Positions 45,770 through 57,688 of a stretch of 64,000 bases of DNA are shown piece after piece. The notes under the pieces were generated by a model. The model ran no database searches and was not told the DNA's origin. It saw nothing but the letters and a program-made list of their open reading frames with translations. Source of the stretch: Undaria pinnatifida. Lineage: Eukaryota > Sar > Phaeophyceae > Laminariales > Alariaceae. The DNA is taken from contig JABAKD010000009.1 in assembly GCA_012845835.1 (NCBI GenBank), positions 4,279,324-4,343,323 of the forward strand, in the 5' to 3' direction. The position numbers were made by a program, and so were the translations under genes. Every line of letters starts with the position of its first letter. Positions within the stretch are counted from its first letter, which is position 1.

Positions 45770-46868
45770 AACCCCCGCCCCCCCCCCTTCTTGTTCACTG
45801 CCCAGTTCGTTCAAACGCCCCACTTACAATCAAAATCGACCAGAGTAAGAAACACTTCTAAGCAATTAATATCACGTCATTATCTTTCTAGCCATTCATG
45901 ACGTAGCTTTCATTCATCCCCCCTCCCACCCTCCAACGCCCCCTCTTTTCCCACCATCCGCACGATCGCCTAGACACAGAACCGCGCGTATAGCAAGCCC
46001 CTACATATATGATTAATACGCGGGATCGGAGGATCACACACAATGTTGCGAACATCACTATCGACCAAATCCTTGATCTCATAGCTGGAGTGTATTTCCA
46101 TATTATATGTGACCTGTTGGAAACCCTCCCCCCGCCCCCTCGCCCCCCCCGGCCGGCCTTTTGTTTTTTTTTTCCCTCGCTTCCTCTTGCTTAAACGCCC
46201 CACCTATCATCGAAATCCGCTAGAGTAATAAACACTCCCACGCCCTGGATATCGCCTCGTTATCGTTTTAGAGCCGTCCATGCCGCTGCTGAAGTTTCCA
46301 CCCACCCCCGCCCCCAACGCCCCCTCCTTTCCCATCACCCGTACCATCGCTTAGACTTAGCACCACGCGTATGGCAAACCCCTACATCTAATCGACCTAA
46401 AGCCCTCCCCTCTGGCCCCCCGCCCGTCCCGCCACATTCCCCCCCCCTCCCCCACGAGAAATACTTTATAGTTTCCACGCTAAAATTGACCTACCCCACC
46501 CGTCCCCTCTCCGCCCTCCCCCTCTCCCGCCCCCCTTTTGATCAAAATCAGGCCCCCACGTCCTTGAAAACTCCGCCCTTCCCTCACCGGTTATTCGACT
46601 TACAGGATTGGCTTGAAAGACGGATGCATTTCCTTCCATGCTGCTATCAGATTTTGTCCCCCTCAGAAACGGGTTTTACAGTTTCCGCGCACAGACTGCC
46701 TAACATCACCCTGTTGACCCTGATAGCTACACTGTTGTTGCAAGGGGAGTCGCCAACCAACATCTTTAAATGAGCACACACAACCCGTAATACGCGCGAT
46801 CGGAGTATCACACACCGCTTACAAAGATGAGTTTCGACAAAATATTCGATCTCACAGCTGGAGTGTGT
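45770..46868 (-). repeat. R1 repeat, copy 7 (minus)
   Basis: The complement of the 5' end (AGCTGGAGTGTGTTTAAT) lies at about 46858-46875. The leader runs to about 46600, with C-rich modules to 46390 and two 300-bp units leftwards (boxes near 46080 and 45830). Confidence 0.85.
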
Positions 46869-47514
46869 TTAATTTTTTTAAAATTAAGGGCAAGGGGTGT
46901 ACATAGCAGACACGTAGCCCCCTGGTCGTGCAGCAGCAACCTGCGCACCAGCTACGCACAGCGCAGAGGAACGGAGAAAAAGAGAGGGACCAAGAGAGAG
47001 TGGTCACAATGAGCACAATATCCACGGTGAAGGAACCCTTGCTACAACCCTCCTCCGACAAGACCGCTCGGCTACAAAGCGCCAGCGGAAAGACAGCCGA
47101 TGGCGAGGACTTCATCTGCTGCTGCGGGGCCAACATCGGTGACGGTTCACGAATGGACGAGGACCAGGACATTGAGCATGAGTGTTCGTCACAGCACAGA
47201 GAGTGAGTGCAGAGGCATGAGGGCTGCAGTGTGATGTCAGAGCTTGTCTTGTACCTCGCACCAGCAGCAGTAGCGGCAAGCACTAGAAAGACAAAACTCC
47301 TTATTATTATATATAAAAGTGCTCGCCATCGAGTAGTGTGTGTCGTGCTGCCTCCTCCCCAATAACTGACAACATCAGCAGTAGCATAAGCCTAGCCTTG
47401 GCAGCAGCAGCAGCAGCAGCAGAGCTGCAACACAAGAAGCCGTAGCCGCATGATCAAAATAAACAAACAAAACACGCGAGAAATGCGGACCAAGTAAGTT
47501 ACCCCACGTCCCTG
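46869..47514. other. No clear gene
   Basis: A short plus frame (46928-47206) contains a Cys cluster (DFICCCGANIGDGS) and an acidic tail but is unrecognised. A CAG run at 47401-47422 explains nearby homopolymer frames. Confidence 0.4.
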
Positions 47515-47748
47515 TTGGTCCCTGCACGCCTTTCGCATGCGAACAGAGCACTTTTGCCTTTCGGAAAAATCGCCGCGAAGACCAGCAGCAGCAGCTGCGT
47601 GTGCAAGAAGTGCAAACGCGATCTCGGACGCTATATAGAGCAACTATGCCGGACTCACGTGGAGACCCACGAACAGTCGCTTCAACAAAAGCGACGGCTT
47701 GTGAGGACAACAGTTGTTGCATTCGCTAGCATCAAGCAGTTTCGATAA
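47515..47748 (+). CDS. Short Cys/His-rich frame, possible zinc finger
   Basis: A 77-codon frame with Cys at 28, 30, 33 and 45 and His at 48 and 52 (CVCKKCKRDL...LCRTHVETH). Cys/His clusters of this kind occur at the N-terminus of some transposases, but the spacing fits no pattern I can name with certainty. It lies about 300 bases upstream of the frame at 48052-48687 on the same strand. Could be chance. Confidence 0.25.
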   Translation: MVPARLSHANRALLPFGKIAAKTSSSSCVCKKCKRDLGRYIEQLCRTHVETHEQSLQQKRRLVRTTVVAFASIKQFR

Positions 47749-48051
47749 GAAAATAAAAAGACGTCAGCTGTGAGTACGATCGATTGAAAGATTGAAAGGC
47801 AACTTTGTAAGCTGCGTGGTACATTAGATATGTTGTTCCATTTATGATATGGTGTTCGTGGATTATACCTGGTTGTTAATATACTGCTTCACAATTTTAA
47901 CGGAAGGTCGTTCGCGCGTGTTCAGCAGTTTGGGAACTGCCACGCTGAACGTATCTTAGTCGCGCAGTGTATGAGGCTGTAGACCTTGTCGATGTGTGTA
48001 TGTGCAAAGAAGGAGCACATTCGAATTTTCTTTTCACCGCTGATCAATTAA

Positions 48052-48687
48052 TTGCTATTGCTCATGTCGCAAGTTGCATGTCGACCAACGTGTGTCGACA
48101 GGGGTGCTGGTGCAGCGGCGGTGGTAAGGAGCGGGCGCACAATGCTGGATTTTTTCAAACTGAAGAGCGCCACGGACGGCGCGAAAGAGTCGCCAGTGTT
48201 GGTGGACAGCAGAAGTGGCGGGGGCTCAAGCGGTGATGCTGACGTGGTGGCGACGGGAGTTGTGAGTAGGGGTGAGGCTGGTGCGGGCAGTGGCGCCGAC
48301 GTGGTTGTGACGGGAGTTGTGAGCGAGGGTGAGGGTGGTGCGGGCGCGGGCAGTTTCGCTGACATGGTTGCGACGGGAGTTGTGAACGGGCTTATGGATT
48401 TTGAGGGCGCGGGCATTTTTATGGATGGAATTTTCTCCGACGCTACAGACGGGAGTGGTCCCGACAATAGGACGCTTGTTAACGCTCCCATCTACTGCGC
48501 GGGATTACGTCCGGCTGTCCGGGAGCCTGTTCTCCAACATTACCCATCAACTCTCCATGGTATTGGCAACCAGGAGGTGTCGTGGGAGGCTCGGATAAAC
48601 CTGAATCGTGTGTCTCTTCAGGCGGTGCTAACTGCCTCCCGCGGCATTTTGAGCCCAGGCTGTGCGGGAACGGTGGAACAACCATGA
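48052..48687 (+). CDS. Hypothetical protein with MLDFFK start and 20-residue repeats
   Basis: A 211-codon plus frame; a likelier start is Met31 (48142), giving MLDFFKLKSATDGAKESPVL. MLDFFK resembles PCNA-interacting (PIP) boxes and the N-termini of some transposases, but lacks the PIP Gln. Residues 63-122 hold three degenerate repeats of about 20 residues around ADVVATGVVSRGEAGAGS. A non-repetitive C-terminal third follows (NAPIYCAGLRPAVREPVLQH). The antisense Pro/Thr-rich frame is a shadow. A remote relative of the R1 leader lies upstream (47764-47800). Function unknown. Confidence 0.4.
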   Translation: MLLLMSQVACRPTCVDRGAGAAAVVRSGRTMLDFFKLKSATDGAKESPVLVDSRSGGGSSGDADVVATGVVSRGEAGAGSGADVVVTGVVSEGEGGAGAGSFADMVATGVVNGLMDFEGAGIFMDGIFSDATDGSGPDNRTLVNAPIYCAGLRPAVREPVLQHYPSTLHGIGNQEVSWEARINLNRVSLQAVLTASRGILSPGCAGTVEQP

Positions 48688-48728
48688 GGCACGTGCGCGC
48701 CGTGCTTCGACATCAAGGGAACGAAGGC

Positions 48729-49264
48729 TTATAGGGTTTCGTGCCCAAGCGCGGCGCTTGCCCACCATCGATTATTTCTCACTACATTGACCACCCTTGC
48801 ATTGACGAAAGGATTCACATACCTAAACAACCTGAAGTACAACAGTTTGACATCCGTTGCTCTTGCAGTGTTGGCTTGCTTGCCAAGCCTCTTTGATAAC
48901 GCAGGAGTGTGTAGTAAACCATTCATAGGGACACGGCCAAGAAACGATCCACCAAAGAAGCAAACAAAGCCAGAAAAAAAAATCGGCTCGGGGGGGTGAG
49001 GGGGAGGTAGGTGTGCGGGAAAACTTTCTTTGTGCGACCTCGTCCCTACCCTTTTAATTATTTCCTGTTTTACAGTTGTTTTTCTGAGGCTTAAAAAACG
49101 TGTACAAGAGAAAACTTTCCACAGCAGTTGATCTTGAAAGGTGGAGGGAATACCATGAACCACAAATTATGTGTTGTAGTGGCCAGCAATCCGGCAATCT
49201 CCTCTGTGTTGTTGCATCCGAACAAAGAAATAGATGGTTACAGTACCCGTCAGATTCATCCTTA
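48729..49264. other. No gene recognised
   Basis: A 144-codon minus frame (48729-49163) is open but matches nothing known and overlaps smaller frames. Confidence 0.4.
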
Positions 49265-50046
49265 TGATGGTCATGTGGCGAGAAAACGAGCAACAATCCG
49301 GTTGTAAATAGACTGCAATTTTTCTGCCCAGTATTGAGATGCCCAATGGGAGAAACTGTACTTGGAGGTCTGGCTGGGATGGGAACAACTGCCAAGGCAA
49401 GGGGACGGAAAACAGACCGGAAGAAAACAGGTAGTGGGATGGTAAAACCTCGGGGCGGGAACAAGAGACCTAACGGCGAGACAGTAGACGGTGCGAGGAG
49501 AAACCAACGACAGGAACTTTTGAGGATCGCGGTCGGGAACGAAACACCACACCGTTTCCCGTTCCTGTCTCGTGACCATATGCCGACCTTCACCGCCGAC
49601 GCCCGTGCTTAAAACTGAAGAGTGAAGCACTCGTCGTGAAGTATTTGTTTAATCAGCTGGCTCTACGCCGACAGCGGCTGGTAATTCATCAGGGGCACGA
49701 GCGGTAAAGGTCGGGACTTGGAAAATGTTGTCGATATGGGAACGAGACGAGACAAAAACGGGAAAACGTATGATTATTCGTACGTACCCGATCGCGATTC
49801 CCGATAGTTCCGGTCCTTGGTTTTTTTTTCCACCGTCCACAGTCCCGCTGTTGACTCTCTTTCTCCATCCCGATCACTTATTATCTCACAGCCTATTCTC
49901 TCGCCGATTTTTCCAGTCGCATTGGTTGGCTGGTCAGTTATGCCTATCCCAACCCGACCTCCCAGCACAGGTACAGATATTTTGTTTCTCGACACCGGGG
50001 CGGTACATTTCCGATCTATTTACAACCGAATTGTAAATTTTCTCGC
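49265..50046. mobile_element. Fold-back element, arms about 340 bp
   Basis: The left arm (about 49265-49613) and right arm (about 49690-50046) are diverged inverted copies. Both begin at the outer edge with a TTTTCTCGCyA/TGGCGAGAAAA box next to TCTATTTACAACCG and run inwards to CGGGCGTCGG or GGGCACGAGCGG. A spacer of about 75 bp separates them. It abuts large arm 2 directly. No coding capacity is accepted. Confidence 0.65.
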
Positions 50047-53000
50047 TATACAAGGACTCCGCATGGGCGCCGACATTCGCTGGCGATCATGCTTCGGGTA
50101 GGGCAGGGCAGCACTTCGACAACTTAAGGTGTAGCTGTCCGATTTGGCACGCATTGAACTTCAAAGTAATGCCAAGAGTTTAATATAAACATGGGATAAT
50201 AAAAGTCATGCTTTGACACAAGAAAAAACGTAATATTATACAACAAAGAAGGCAAGGATAGGCGAAACAAACTATGCTAAATGCGCCGTCAAGTAAAAGT
50301 TGGCGTCTATCAAACAAAAATACCGAAAAGAGTATTTTTGACAACCTGCGTCGCCTCTAGGCGAAACAAAAGAGGCCTTGGCATTAATGAAGAGACTGCA
50401 CTGCTGTCCCCGTGGCAATGAAAGTTCGAAGTCGACAGGATGCATAGTCGGTTTGCATCAAACGTCGACATGAGGACATGTTAGCCGGCGAGGTTTTTGG
50501 AAGAAGATTGCTTTGTTTGTTACGTGAAGGCTGTCGCATTGATAGGTCTGCGTGGTCGCGGGCGAGGAGGAAAACGTAGAAGAGGAGGGCGATCTCTCGT
50601 TGAGGCGGCGTTGTCTAAGATTGGTGCGGGGGTGGCTTTGCTCGTACGGGAGGCTGGCGTAGCGCTTCTTCTCTGATTTTTCTCGGGAAGGCGGGATATA
50701 TATATGTGTGTCTGTTGTCATTTCTTCGTGGGGGCTTTCACGTTGTCGAAATCGGACGCGTCCCCTCAATGCATGATATCCGGAGTGTCTCTACCATGAC
50801 GACTGCTGATAGTGCCGTGCGTATTTCCTAGAGACTGAAATATTATTTACTGGTAGTAATAATAATATACCTTTGCAACATTTTTTTTTTTTCATCCCAC
50901 TTATTATCCCCGCACCACTCTCGCGCTCCCTCCCAGTAGTAACTCAGATCCGGGGTCAATAGCGGGCCCTTCTCCTCCTTCCCCACTTCGGCACGTGCTT
51001 TCATTTTTACCGCGAGGAGAATCCAGCATTTTCTCCCCTCGTCGACTCGCGTCGAACCAACCCACGCTGCTAGGCGCTTTCAGCAGTTAATCCCTGTTTT
51101 TTTTTTTTGCGTTTTTGCAAATAAAGTTAAATCTCATCGTGGTTGGTGTCGAACTCAAGGACAACCAAACGTTAGTAGTATTCGAGGGTAAAACCACTAA
51201 TATTAATAGACCACCGGGGCGGCCGGCTGACAATTGATTTAAACAAAACAGGATCTTTGCATGGAGATTACATTCCTTCCCCCATATTATTGTATGATAT
51301 TACGATGGTTGACGCGTTATGTATAGAATAAAGCGCTACTTACCTAAATATCAGCGTACGCGGAGTTTTAGATATCATGAAAAACGAACGACCGCGCCGG
51401 CAGAGCACGGCAAAACATAGCGCGTCGCTCTGCTGAGCTAGCGGTGCGCTGCTGAGCTGAGCCGCAGGGCATCGTAGGGCACTGCACGGCGCTTCGTTGG
51501 TGTAAGCTATAGCGCTGCGATGGGGTGCTGGGCGGTGAAGAGCTGGTGAGCCAAGCCCAGATCTCAGCCGATGAAGCTTCGTCAAGTACAAAACAAATGG
51601 TGCGAATCAAAGAAGAGCTAAAGCTGGACCGTTCCACCCAACTAATGCACAGGCGGAAAATTAGCGGCAGTAGGAAGTTCAACTTACTAGACAAAAATGA
51701 AGAAAAAATCGTGAAAAATTTCAAAATCGTGTTGGCTGAAAAACAAAATTTGCAGGAAGCAGCTGAAAGGTCAAGAAACGGGCAATATTTCAGTTGTTGT
51801 TGTTGTTGTTGTCGTTCTCACATTAACTCGCATAATCAAGTCCGTGGTCACAGGACAGGCTCCAGTCACTCTGGAGATGAGGAATACCCTAGGGGAAAAA
51901 CACAAACCAAAGTTGGTACACGCATAAATCACATCTGACGCAATTCATGCCTCCACCAGAAACATATAAAAGAGATGGGGAGTCAGTCTACGATGTGCCA
52001 GGTCCATACCGGTGCATACGTCTCATTACTCGCGCCTGAAAAAACCGACTATACCGCTTGCCAACCAAGAAAAACTACCACGTATATATTACACGTGGTA
52101 TCTATCACTACGCATACGCACAACAGACGCAAGTCAATAGGAAAAGAAAAACAGACAATAAAGAGAAAGGAAAGGAAATGGGTGCATGGGGCCAAGAAAA
52201 AGAAAAGGCATATACATTTTGGGGGGTCTACTGGCGAGTCTGCCACCAGAACGATGCCACGTGGTTTTTCGACGATCTACAGCACTACTACGAACGACTT
52301 CCGATACACCTACCGAAGCACGGACTACCGACGAAATACGCGATCGACAGCTGGCCGTGGTTGTCACGTGTCTCTGTGTTGGGGGCCCATGTGCGCTGCC
52401 TCTCGATGGCTCTTGTTTGGGTAAAACATGCGGTGTGCTCGATGGTCTCACGGCACCAGAATCAGAACGTCCGCTCGTACGACGTATCATTCTTACAGGA
52501 AATGTAATACCTACAGCAGAGGCTGTCTGGAGTGTCAGTGGCCGTGCTAAAGCCGTGGCCAAAGGCCGAAGAGACGCCTCTACCTGCTTGGTTTTGTCTC
52601 GAAATTCTGTTACCTGAAAGTATCATGATTTTGGAGTTATTTTGTCGCGAACCGTCTTGCCGTCGGTAATTTGTGTCACGAAGTTGTCGGATATCGTCGG
52701 TGAGCTGTGTCACGTTTTGGGTGAACTCACACTAAAAAATTGAACTTCCAGCTGGCAAAACGAGCAGAAACAAAAGCAATAAAATGCCGAGCAAGAAACC
52801 AAACGAATTAGTATAGAAGAACAGCAAAGAACCTAACGCTCGAGAGTAAGCCACCGCAAAATTCCAAATATTATCACGTACCGTTTGGAAATGATGCCAA
52901 TTTATTAAATCGTTCATGCGTTGCAGCCATTAAGATTCAACAATTTTGCCAAAATTCTTCCTCGACACTCGCTCATCTCGCTCGGCACCCGTCCGCGTTC

Positions 53001-53188
53001 ACGTCGATGTGCGGAACGGACACGGCAGGGGAAGGGGCGTTAGAGCCGCCCCCCGAAGGCGGCGCTCGAACAGAGCCATATTCGACCGAGAACTCCAGTT
53101 CCGCGAATCGCATACTTAGGCCGAGACAAAAAACTCCTGACCACAGTCCATGACACCAAGGAATGATTTGATATATATATATATATTT
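50047..53188. repeat. Large inverted duplication, arm 2 (partner 22688-26914)
   Basis: Reverse complement of arm 1. It lacks the MITE at about 50443-50449 and has less than one unit of the 465-bp tandem duplication. It ends in an (AT)n run at 53171-53186. Confidence 0.85.
51525..52040 (+). pseudogene. Possible gag/retropepsin remnant (arm 2)
   Basis: The plus frame 51525-51938 holds a helical charged region (NLLDKNEEKIVKNFKIVLAE), matching arm 1. It is followed in another frame by MCQVHTGAYVSLLAP at about 51990-52030, again with His where a retropepsin would have Asp. The same substitution in both arms means it predates the duplication. Weak call. Confidence 0.3.
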
Positions 53189-54159
53189 ATGACTATCATA
53201 TGGATGCATCTGACGTAGGTTTTGTAATAAAGTCCATTTCTTACACAGTCGGAGTCTGCCAGTCGAGGACGGCCCTTTTCGGCTGGGCAATCTTTCGACT
53301 GGATCCTTCTGATCCTTCTTTTTATCGTCAGTCGAGTCCGTTATATAGTTGTTGCGCTCTTCCTAGAGGCGGTTGGTGTGAGTGAGTACTGCTGTATGGC
53401 AGTCGAAAATCGGTTGGCAGCTCTGTCAGCTGTGCTTTGCGCGTTCTTTGCGAGCAACGGTGCTATGCTCGCGACGAACCTTCGTCCAAGCGGGTTGGCG
53501 GCGTTAGGCTTAGCCGAAACCCGCCAAAGTTACGTTCGTGGCCTTGCACTCAGCCGAGAACCAAAGCTACAGCAGGCTTAGCCGTTGTCGGCAACATGGC
53601 ATCGACAACGCGCGCCACTGCTGTCGTGTGATACACGCTGCTGGCGAGCGGAGCTAGGAGTGCGGCACGCTGACTCGCGGCGAGAAGCAAACAGGAGTGA
53701 TAGTCAAGGCAGCGTCGGCGCTGTTGTACGATGCTGCTGCTGTGTGCTACCTGGTGTGTGGGTGCGTGGGCGTGTGGGTGTGTGCTTTGTGGTGGGATGA
53801 GCGATGCGAAGGGATCAATAATCAGGTGTAAAACGTTTTGGACAGACTTTCTTGTCTGGCAGGTCCAGTCGAAAATGTCAAGTTTTTGCACTGGAGACCC
53901 CAGTTGGAAAACTCGGTAAAAAAAATAAAGTCGGAACCTGCCCTTTTTCGACTGTGTAAAAAATATCGATTTTTGGGGGTTAGTCGGAATTGGCCGTTTT
54001 CGACGCTCAAATCCGACTATGTAAGAAATGGCCTAACCACCTTTGTTTGGATGCAACATCAAAGATGAGATTGCTGGACTGCTGAGCACTACATAAATTC
54101 ATTTTATATAGTAGCTATCCTCCAACTTTTATAAATTGACCATGATCAATTGTTGTCTT
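53189..54159. other. No gene recognised
   Basis: 53378-53800 has unsupported frames. 53820-54030 repeats CAGTCGAAAA/TCGACTGTG-like words without a clear period. Confidence 0.4.
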
Positions 54160-54372
54160 TCACATTATATTTTCCATACACCAGGAATAAACGAGATCAC
54201 AGAGATACAAGTAAAAGGTGGGGAGAACAATGTCAGCAATCAAATGTAAGCGATGAGTTTTCGAAGAAACCAGATACGAACGCACTCCCTGTGCACATGC
54301 ACGACATGGCAAGCATGGAAGATGTGAACGTAGATGGTGCCGGCGGATCTGCTTCGGCGGCTCTACAGTAGA
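54160..54372 (+). pseudogene. Repeated coding-like segment, copy 2 (partner 45455-45720)
   Basis: The plus frame ends FSKKPDTNALPVHMHDMASM...VDGAGGSASAAL, matching the minus-strand peptide at 45455-45720. Not recognised. Confidence 0.4.
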
Positions 54373-54689
54373 ATCAAGAAAAGCATTCCCGACCATACCC
54401 CTGGGCGTTATCCCGACCACATTCCTGGCCGATTTCCAGGCGTTTGGTCCGATCGATGTGCCGACCGGTTCCCCGTTCTCTTCTTGCCTCGTCCTGTCAA
54501 CCAAATGGCTCTCCAACTACCCGTCTTGACCCCATCGCGCGGTAAACAAACAGAAACCGTTTCCCATACCGTCCCTCCGCCTGTGGCCGGCGAGGTAGAC
54601 CCACCCCGTACCGCGCGTGCCCCTGGATATTTTGTACATGATAATCGTGTACGTGTGCCGCTTTTGGATTTTTTTTTTCTTGTCTTGGG

Positions 54690-54780
54690 ATCAATTTCCA
54701 CTCCAGTAACTGGAGCCTGTCCTGTGACCACGGATTTGACTGTGAGAGTTAATGTAAGAACGACAACAACTGTTTGAGGT
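54690..54780. repeat. Fragment of the large-arm sequence
   Basis: ACTGGAGCCTGTCCTGTGAC and GTTAATGTAAGAACGACAAC match 24842-24912 (same orientation) and, inverted, arm 2 near 51840-51870. Confidence 0.7.
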
Positions 54781-56906
54781 TATGACTTTTCGCTCACGTA
54801 AGATGAAGTTGTACACCCTGTGCCGTGCCGTACTTACTTGGCCCCTTTCAAGAGATCCGTGTATGAAAATACTTGATATATAAAAGGAAAACCTAATTTT
54901 TATGCCCGCCGTGTTTCAGCACATCATCTGCTACAATAAACGCCAAACACTGAAAGGGTTCACTTCACCTTCCGCTTGATAATCAGTACCAAGATTTCCT
55001 CAAAACGTTATGTGCTCTCCTAGTGCCAGTTCTGCGTTAAGAAGGGGCGTCGATGCCGGAATAAAGGACCTCGCTTTGCCAGCGTACCTTATTGATCCGT
55101 TAGAAGGGATCGCCTTCTTCATGACAAGTGCTTCCGTGTACACAGCTGATACATACGCAGAAATACTGAGCAAATTTGGATTTTCAGCTCGTGGAATGAA
55201 TAGTGGCCACGCCAAGTCGAACATGATTTCCTACTGTCCTGCACTGCACATGTCCTTCCGTGTGTTTAGCGCTTTTCGCACACAGCACTCCTGACATGGC
55301 GACAAAAAACTTGGAGGTGTACCAGGATGGTTATAGGGGTTGGAAATGGGGTTACACGCAATTAAACACCGCCCGCTCGGACGATGTTTGAAACAAGACG
55401 CGTCGACAAATAGGGAGAATGCAAGCTCCGAATGATGAGTATCATACAACAAATATTCTTCAGCGAAATGTTCAATTTCCATCATATTGTAATCGTTCTG
55501 CATGCGCCCTTGTCGTTAGACAACAATAACCGCGCGGACGGGTCAGGTATTCATGTGACGGGGAAATGCGTCATCTTCCGTGCGGTGTGCATGTTTAATT
55601 TTTGCGGTACCTTTCATTGTATCGTATTGCATTCCGATACTGCCAGGCTTTCCCTGTGGTGTAGGTGGATCTTGTCCTTACCATAACAGTTGTTGATGTT
55701 GTTTTGATTTGAACTCTTCTCGAGTGCATTGTCGACGCTAAACAGGAACGAGTTTTGTATCCTTCGTCGACGACGAAAAGGTATTGTACAGAGTCATCGT
55801 TTTCATTCAAGCTGGTTTGGCTTTTCCCTACAATGATCCTCTCCCCCTCTCCGTATGCACGTTAAGGTGTCGCATCGACGACAGTTTAGCACGTCGGCAT
55901 TTGTCAGAGCGGCCAGGTACATGCTATTCACCTACACTACAAGACGGCAGGTGTCATGCACTGCTCCATGCACTATTAATAGGATATGTTGGCGGTTAAT
56001 GAACACAGGGGGGGGCGCGCCGACCGTCTTGTGGGGTTGTTTTCCTTCTAGTGAGCTTCAACTCCCTCTGTAAAAATAGCGAACTAGGGGACCAACCACT
56101 AGTGATACGACGTCGCGCTTGCCTGTTTGTGTGCTATGGTCTTGTTTCTTTTTAGTTCCACGTGCTTTGTTAGTTCGGCACCGACGTTGACGTCTTTGTG
56201 GCTGCCATCAACATTTTTGATCGAGTTTGTTGAGCCTGCCTGCGGGATCCATATTGATATTTTAGCCCCCCTCCCCGCAGCCCCCCCCGCGTATGTCCCA
56301 GTCGTTTCCATGAGACTTTTATCCATATACGGAGAGGAACTCTCTAAAAAGGACGAGGTTATTATGGCGTGTTGCTGGTTTACATTTTGCAGGAGGATGT
56401 GCGCTTGGATGATGGTGCCCATGACGTGTTCTGAGCATGTTCTGAGCATACAAGGAAGGGGAACTCTCGAAATGATGTTGTTATGGCGAGTTTAATAGTA
56501 CGTTTGTTTCGCAAGACGTTGTGCGCTTGGATAGTAGCGGTGTTTTTGTAATTCCGAGCTCTAGCCATATACGTGGAGAAACAAGTGGATCATTCCACAG
56601 TTTAATTCCCATATCTTGTCACGGATGCGCACGTGAGTACGTGGATAAAAACATGAGTCTCTACGGTCGCCGCTGCTCCATGAACTGTATGAGTTGGTTC
56701 AGGGGGTACTGTCCTGCTTTGTTCGGCCGCCGGCCTCAGCAGGCAGGGCAATGGTGTCATTAACATATTTGTCTATATGCTTCTCGGGGTAATGACTGGT
56801 TGACTGCGGGCTGACCGGCTGCCAACTGGGTCGAGCCTGGGTGCTGTCCTGCCGGGTTCACACGCGTGGTGCGTGTTTTTTTTTACTATTGTTCTAGATG
56901 GAAGAG
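54781..56906. other. No identified gene; short tandem unit at 56325-56545
   Basis: Minus frames near 55000-55224 (containing SAVYTEALVMKKAIPSNGSI), 55231-55503 and 55595-55810 are protein-like and lie in series, possibly one decayed gene; no family recognised. Two units of about 120 bp at 56325-56545 share GGAACTCTC, TTATGGCG, TTGTGCGCTTGGAT. Confidence 0.4.
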
Positions 56907-57445
56907 TGTTAGAAATGTGGTGGTGCCTGAACGATGACGGTCGTCAGAGGCTAACACAGAGTCGCGGCGAGACGAGCTTGAGCCTGACTGATGATGGTTT
57001 AGACGATGGTGGATCACTATAAATGGACTCTCGTTGGGCGAACAAAACGTATGTCACTATGACCTGTCCAAGTCCAGGTGAGGATGTGAAGAGTTAACTC
57101 GATGCGCAAGCACTCGCGTCGCTTATTCTTACGGTAATAAGTTTTTTTCATATGGTAGTATTCACAACATACGACACCCAGCTCAATCTTATGCACGTGA
57201 CGTAGTAGACATTTCGATCTTACGCACGTGACCTAGCCAACACTTCGATCTTACGCACGTGACCCGTATGTACGTTATTACTAGGTGGAACGCAGTACCA
57301 ACTTTTTTTCCTCTTCCATACTCAAATTGAACAACTCTTAATACATGGTTCGACAGCTTACCCAGTACTCTGCATACACTCATTTGACTACGTAATGAAC
57401 ATCTACTTTTCACCGATGTATTCCTTGTGGATCCTACTTTTTACA
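56907..57445 (-). repeat. 3' LTR of the copia element
   Basis: 539 bp. Plus-strand ends are TGTTAGAAATGTGG and CCTACTTTTTACA. It contains three copies of a CTTACGCACGTGAC-type motif (57190-57262), a possible enhancer-like repeat. Confidence 0.9.
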
Positions 57446-57688
57446 ACCCTCCATAGATGAGATTGCCGTACCAAATATGTTAGGCCATAACCACTCTTAT
57501 ATTATGATGGTTTGAAACGCAGTATGGCTAAAAATACCGTCTCAGAAAGTGTCATCTCTCCCTGCTTAGCTACATCTACTTTCCTTGTCTAAGGCGTTGT
57601 TTGCGGAAACAAGATCGTGTCAGAGTATATTCTCCTGTTTTTGCTCAGCATGCGTATGCTATGTTTTTTACATCTTCCAAAGATCATT

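Noticed and set aside
48048-48491. 147-codon Pro/Thr-rich minus frame
   Set aside because: Antisense shadow of the repeat units in the plus frame at 48052-48687.
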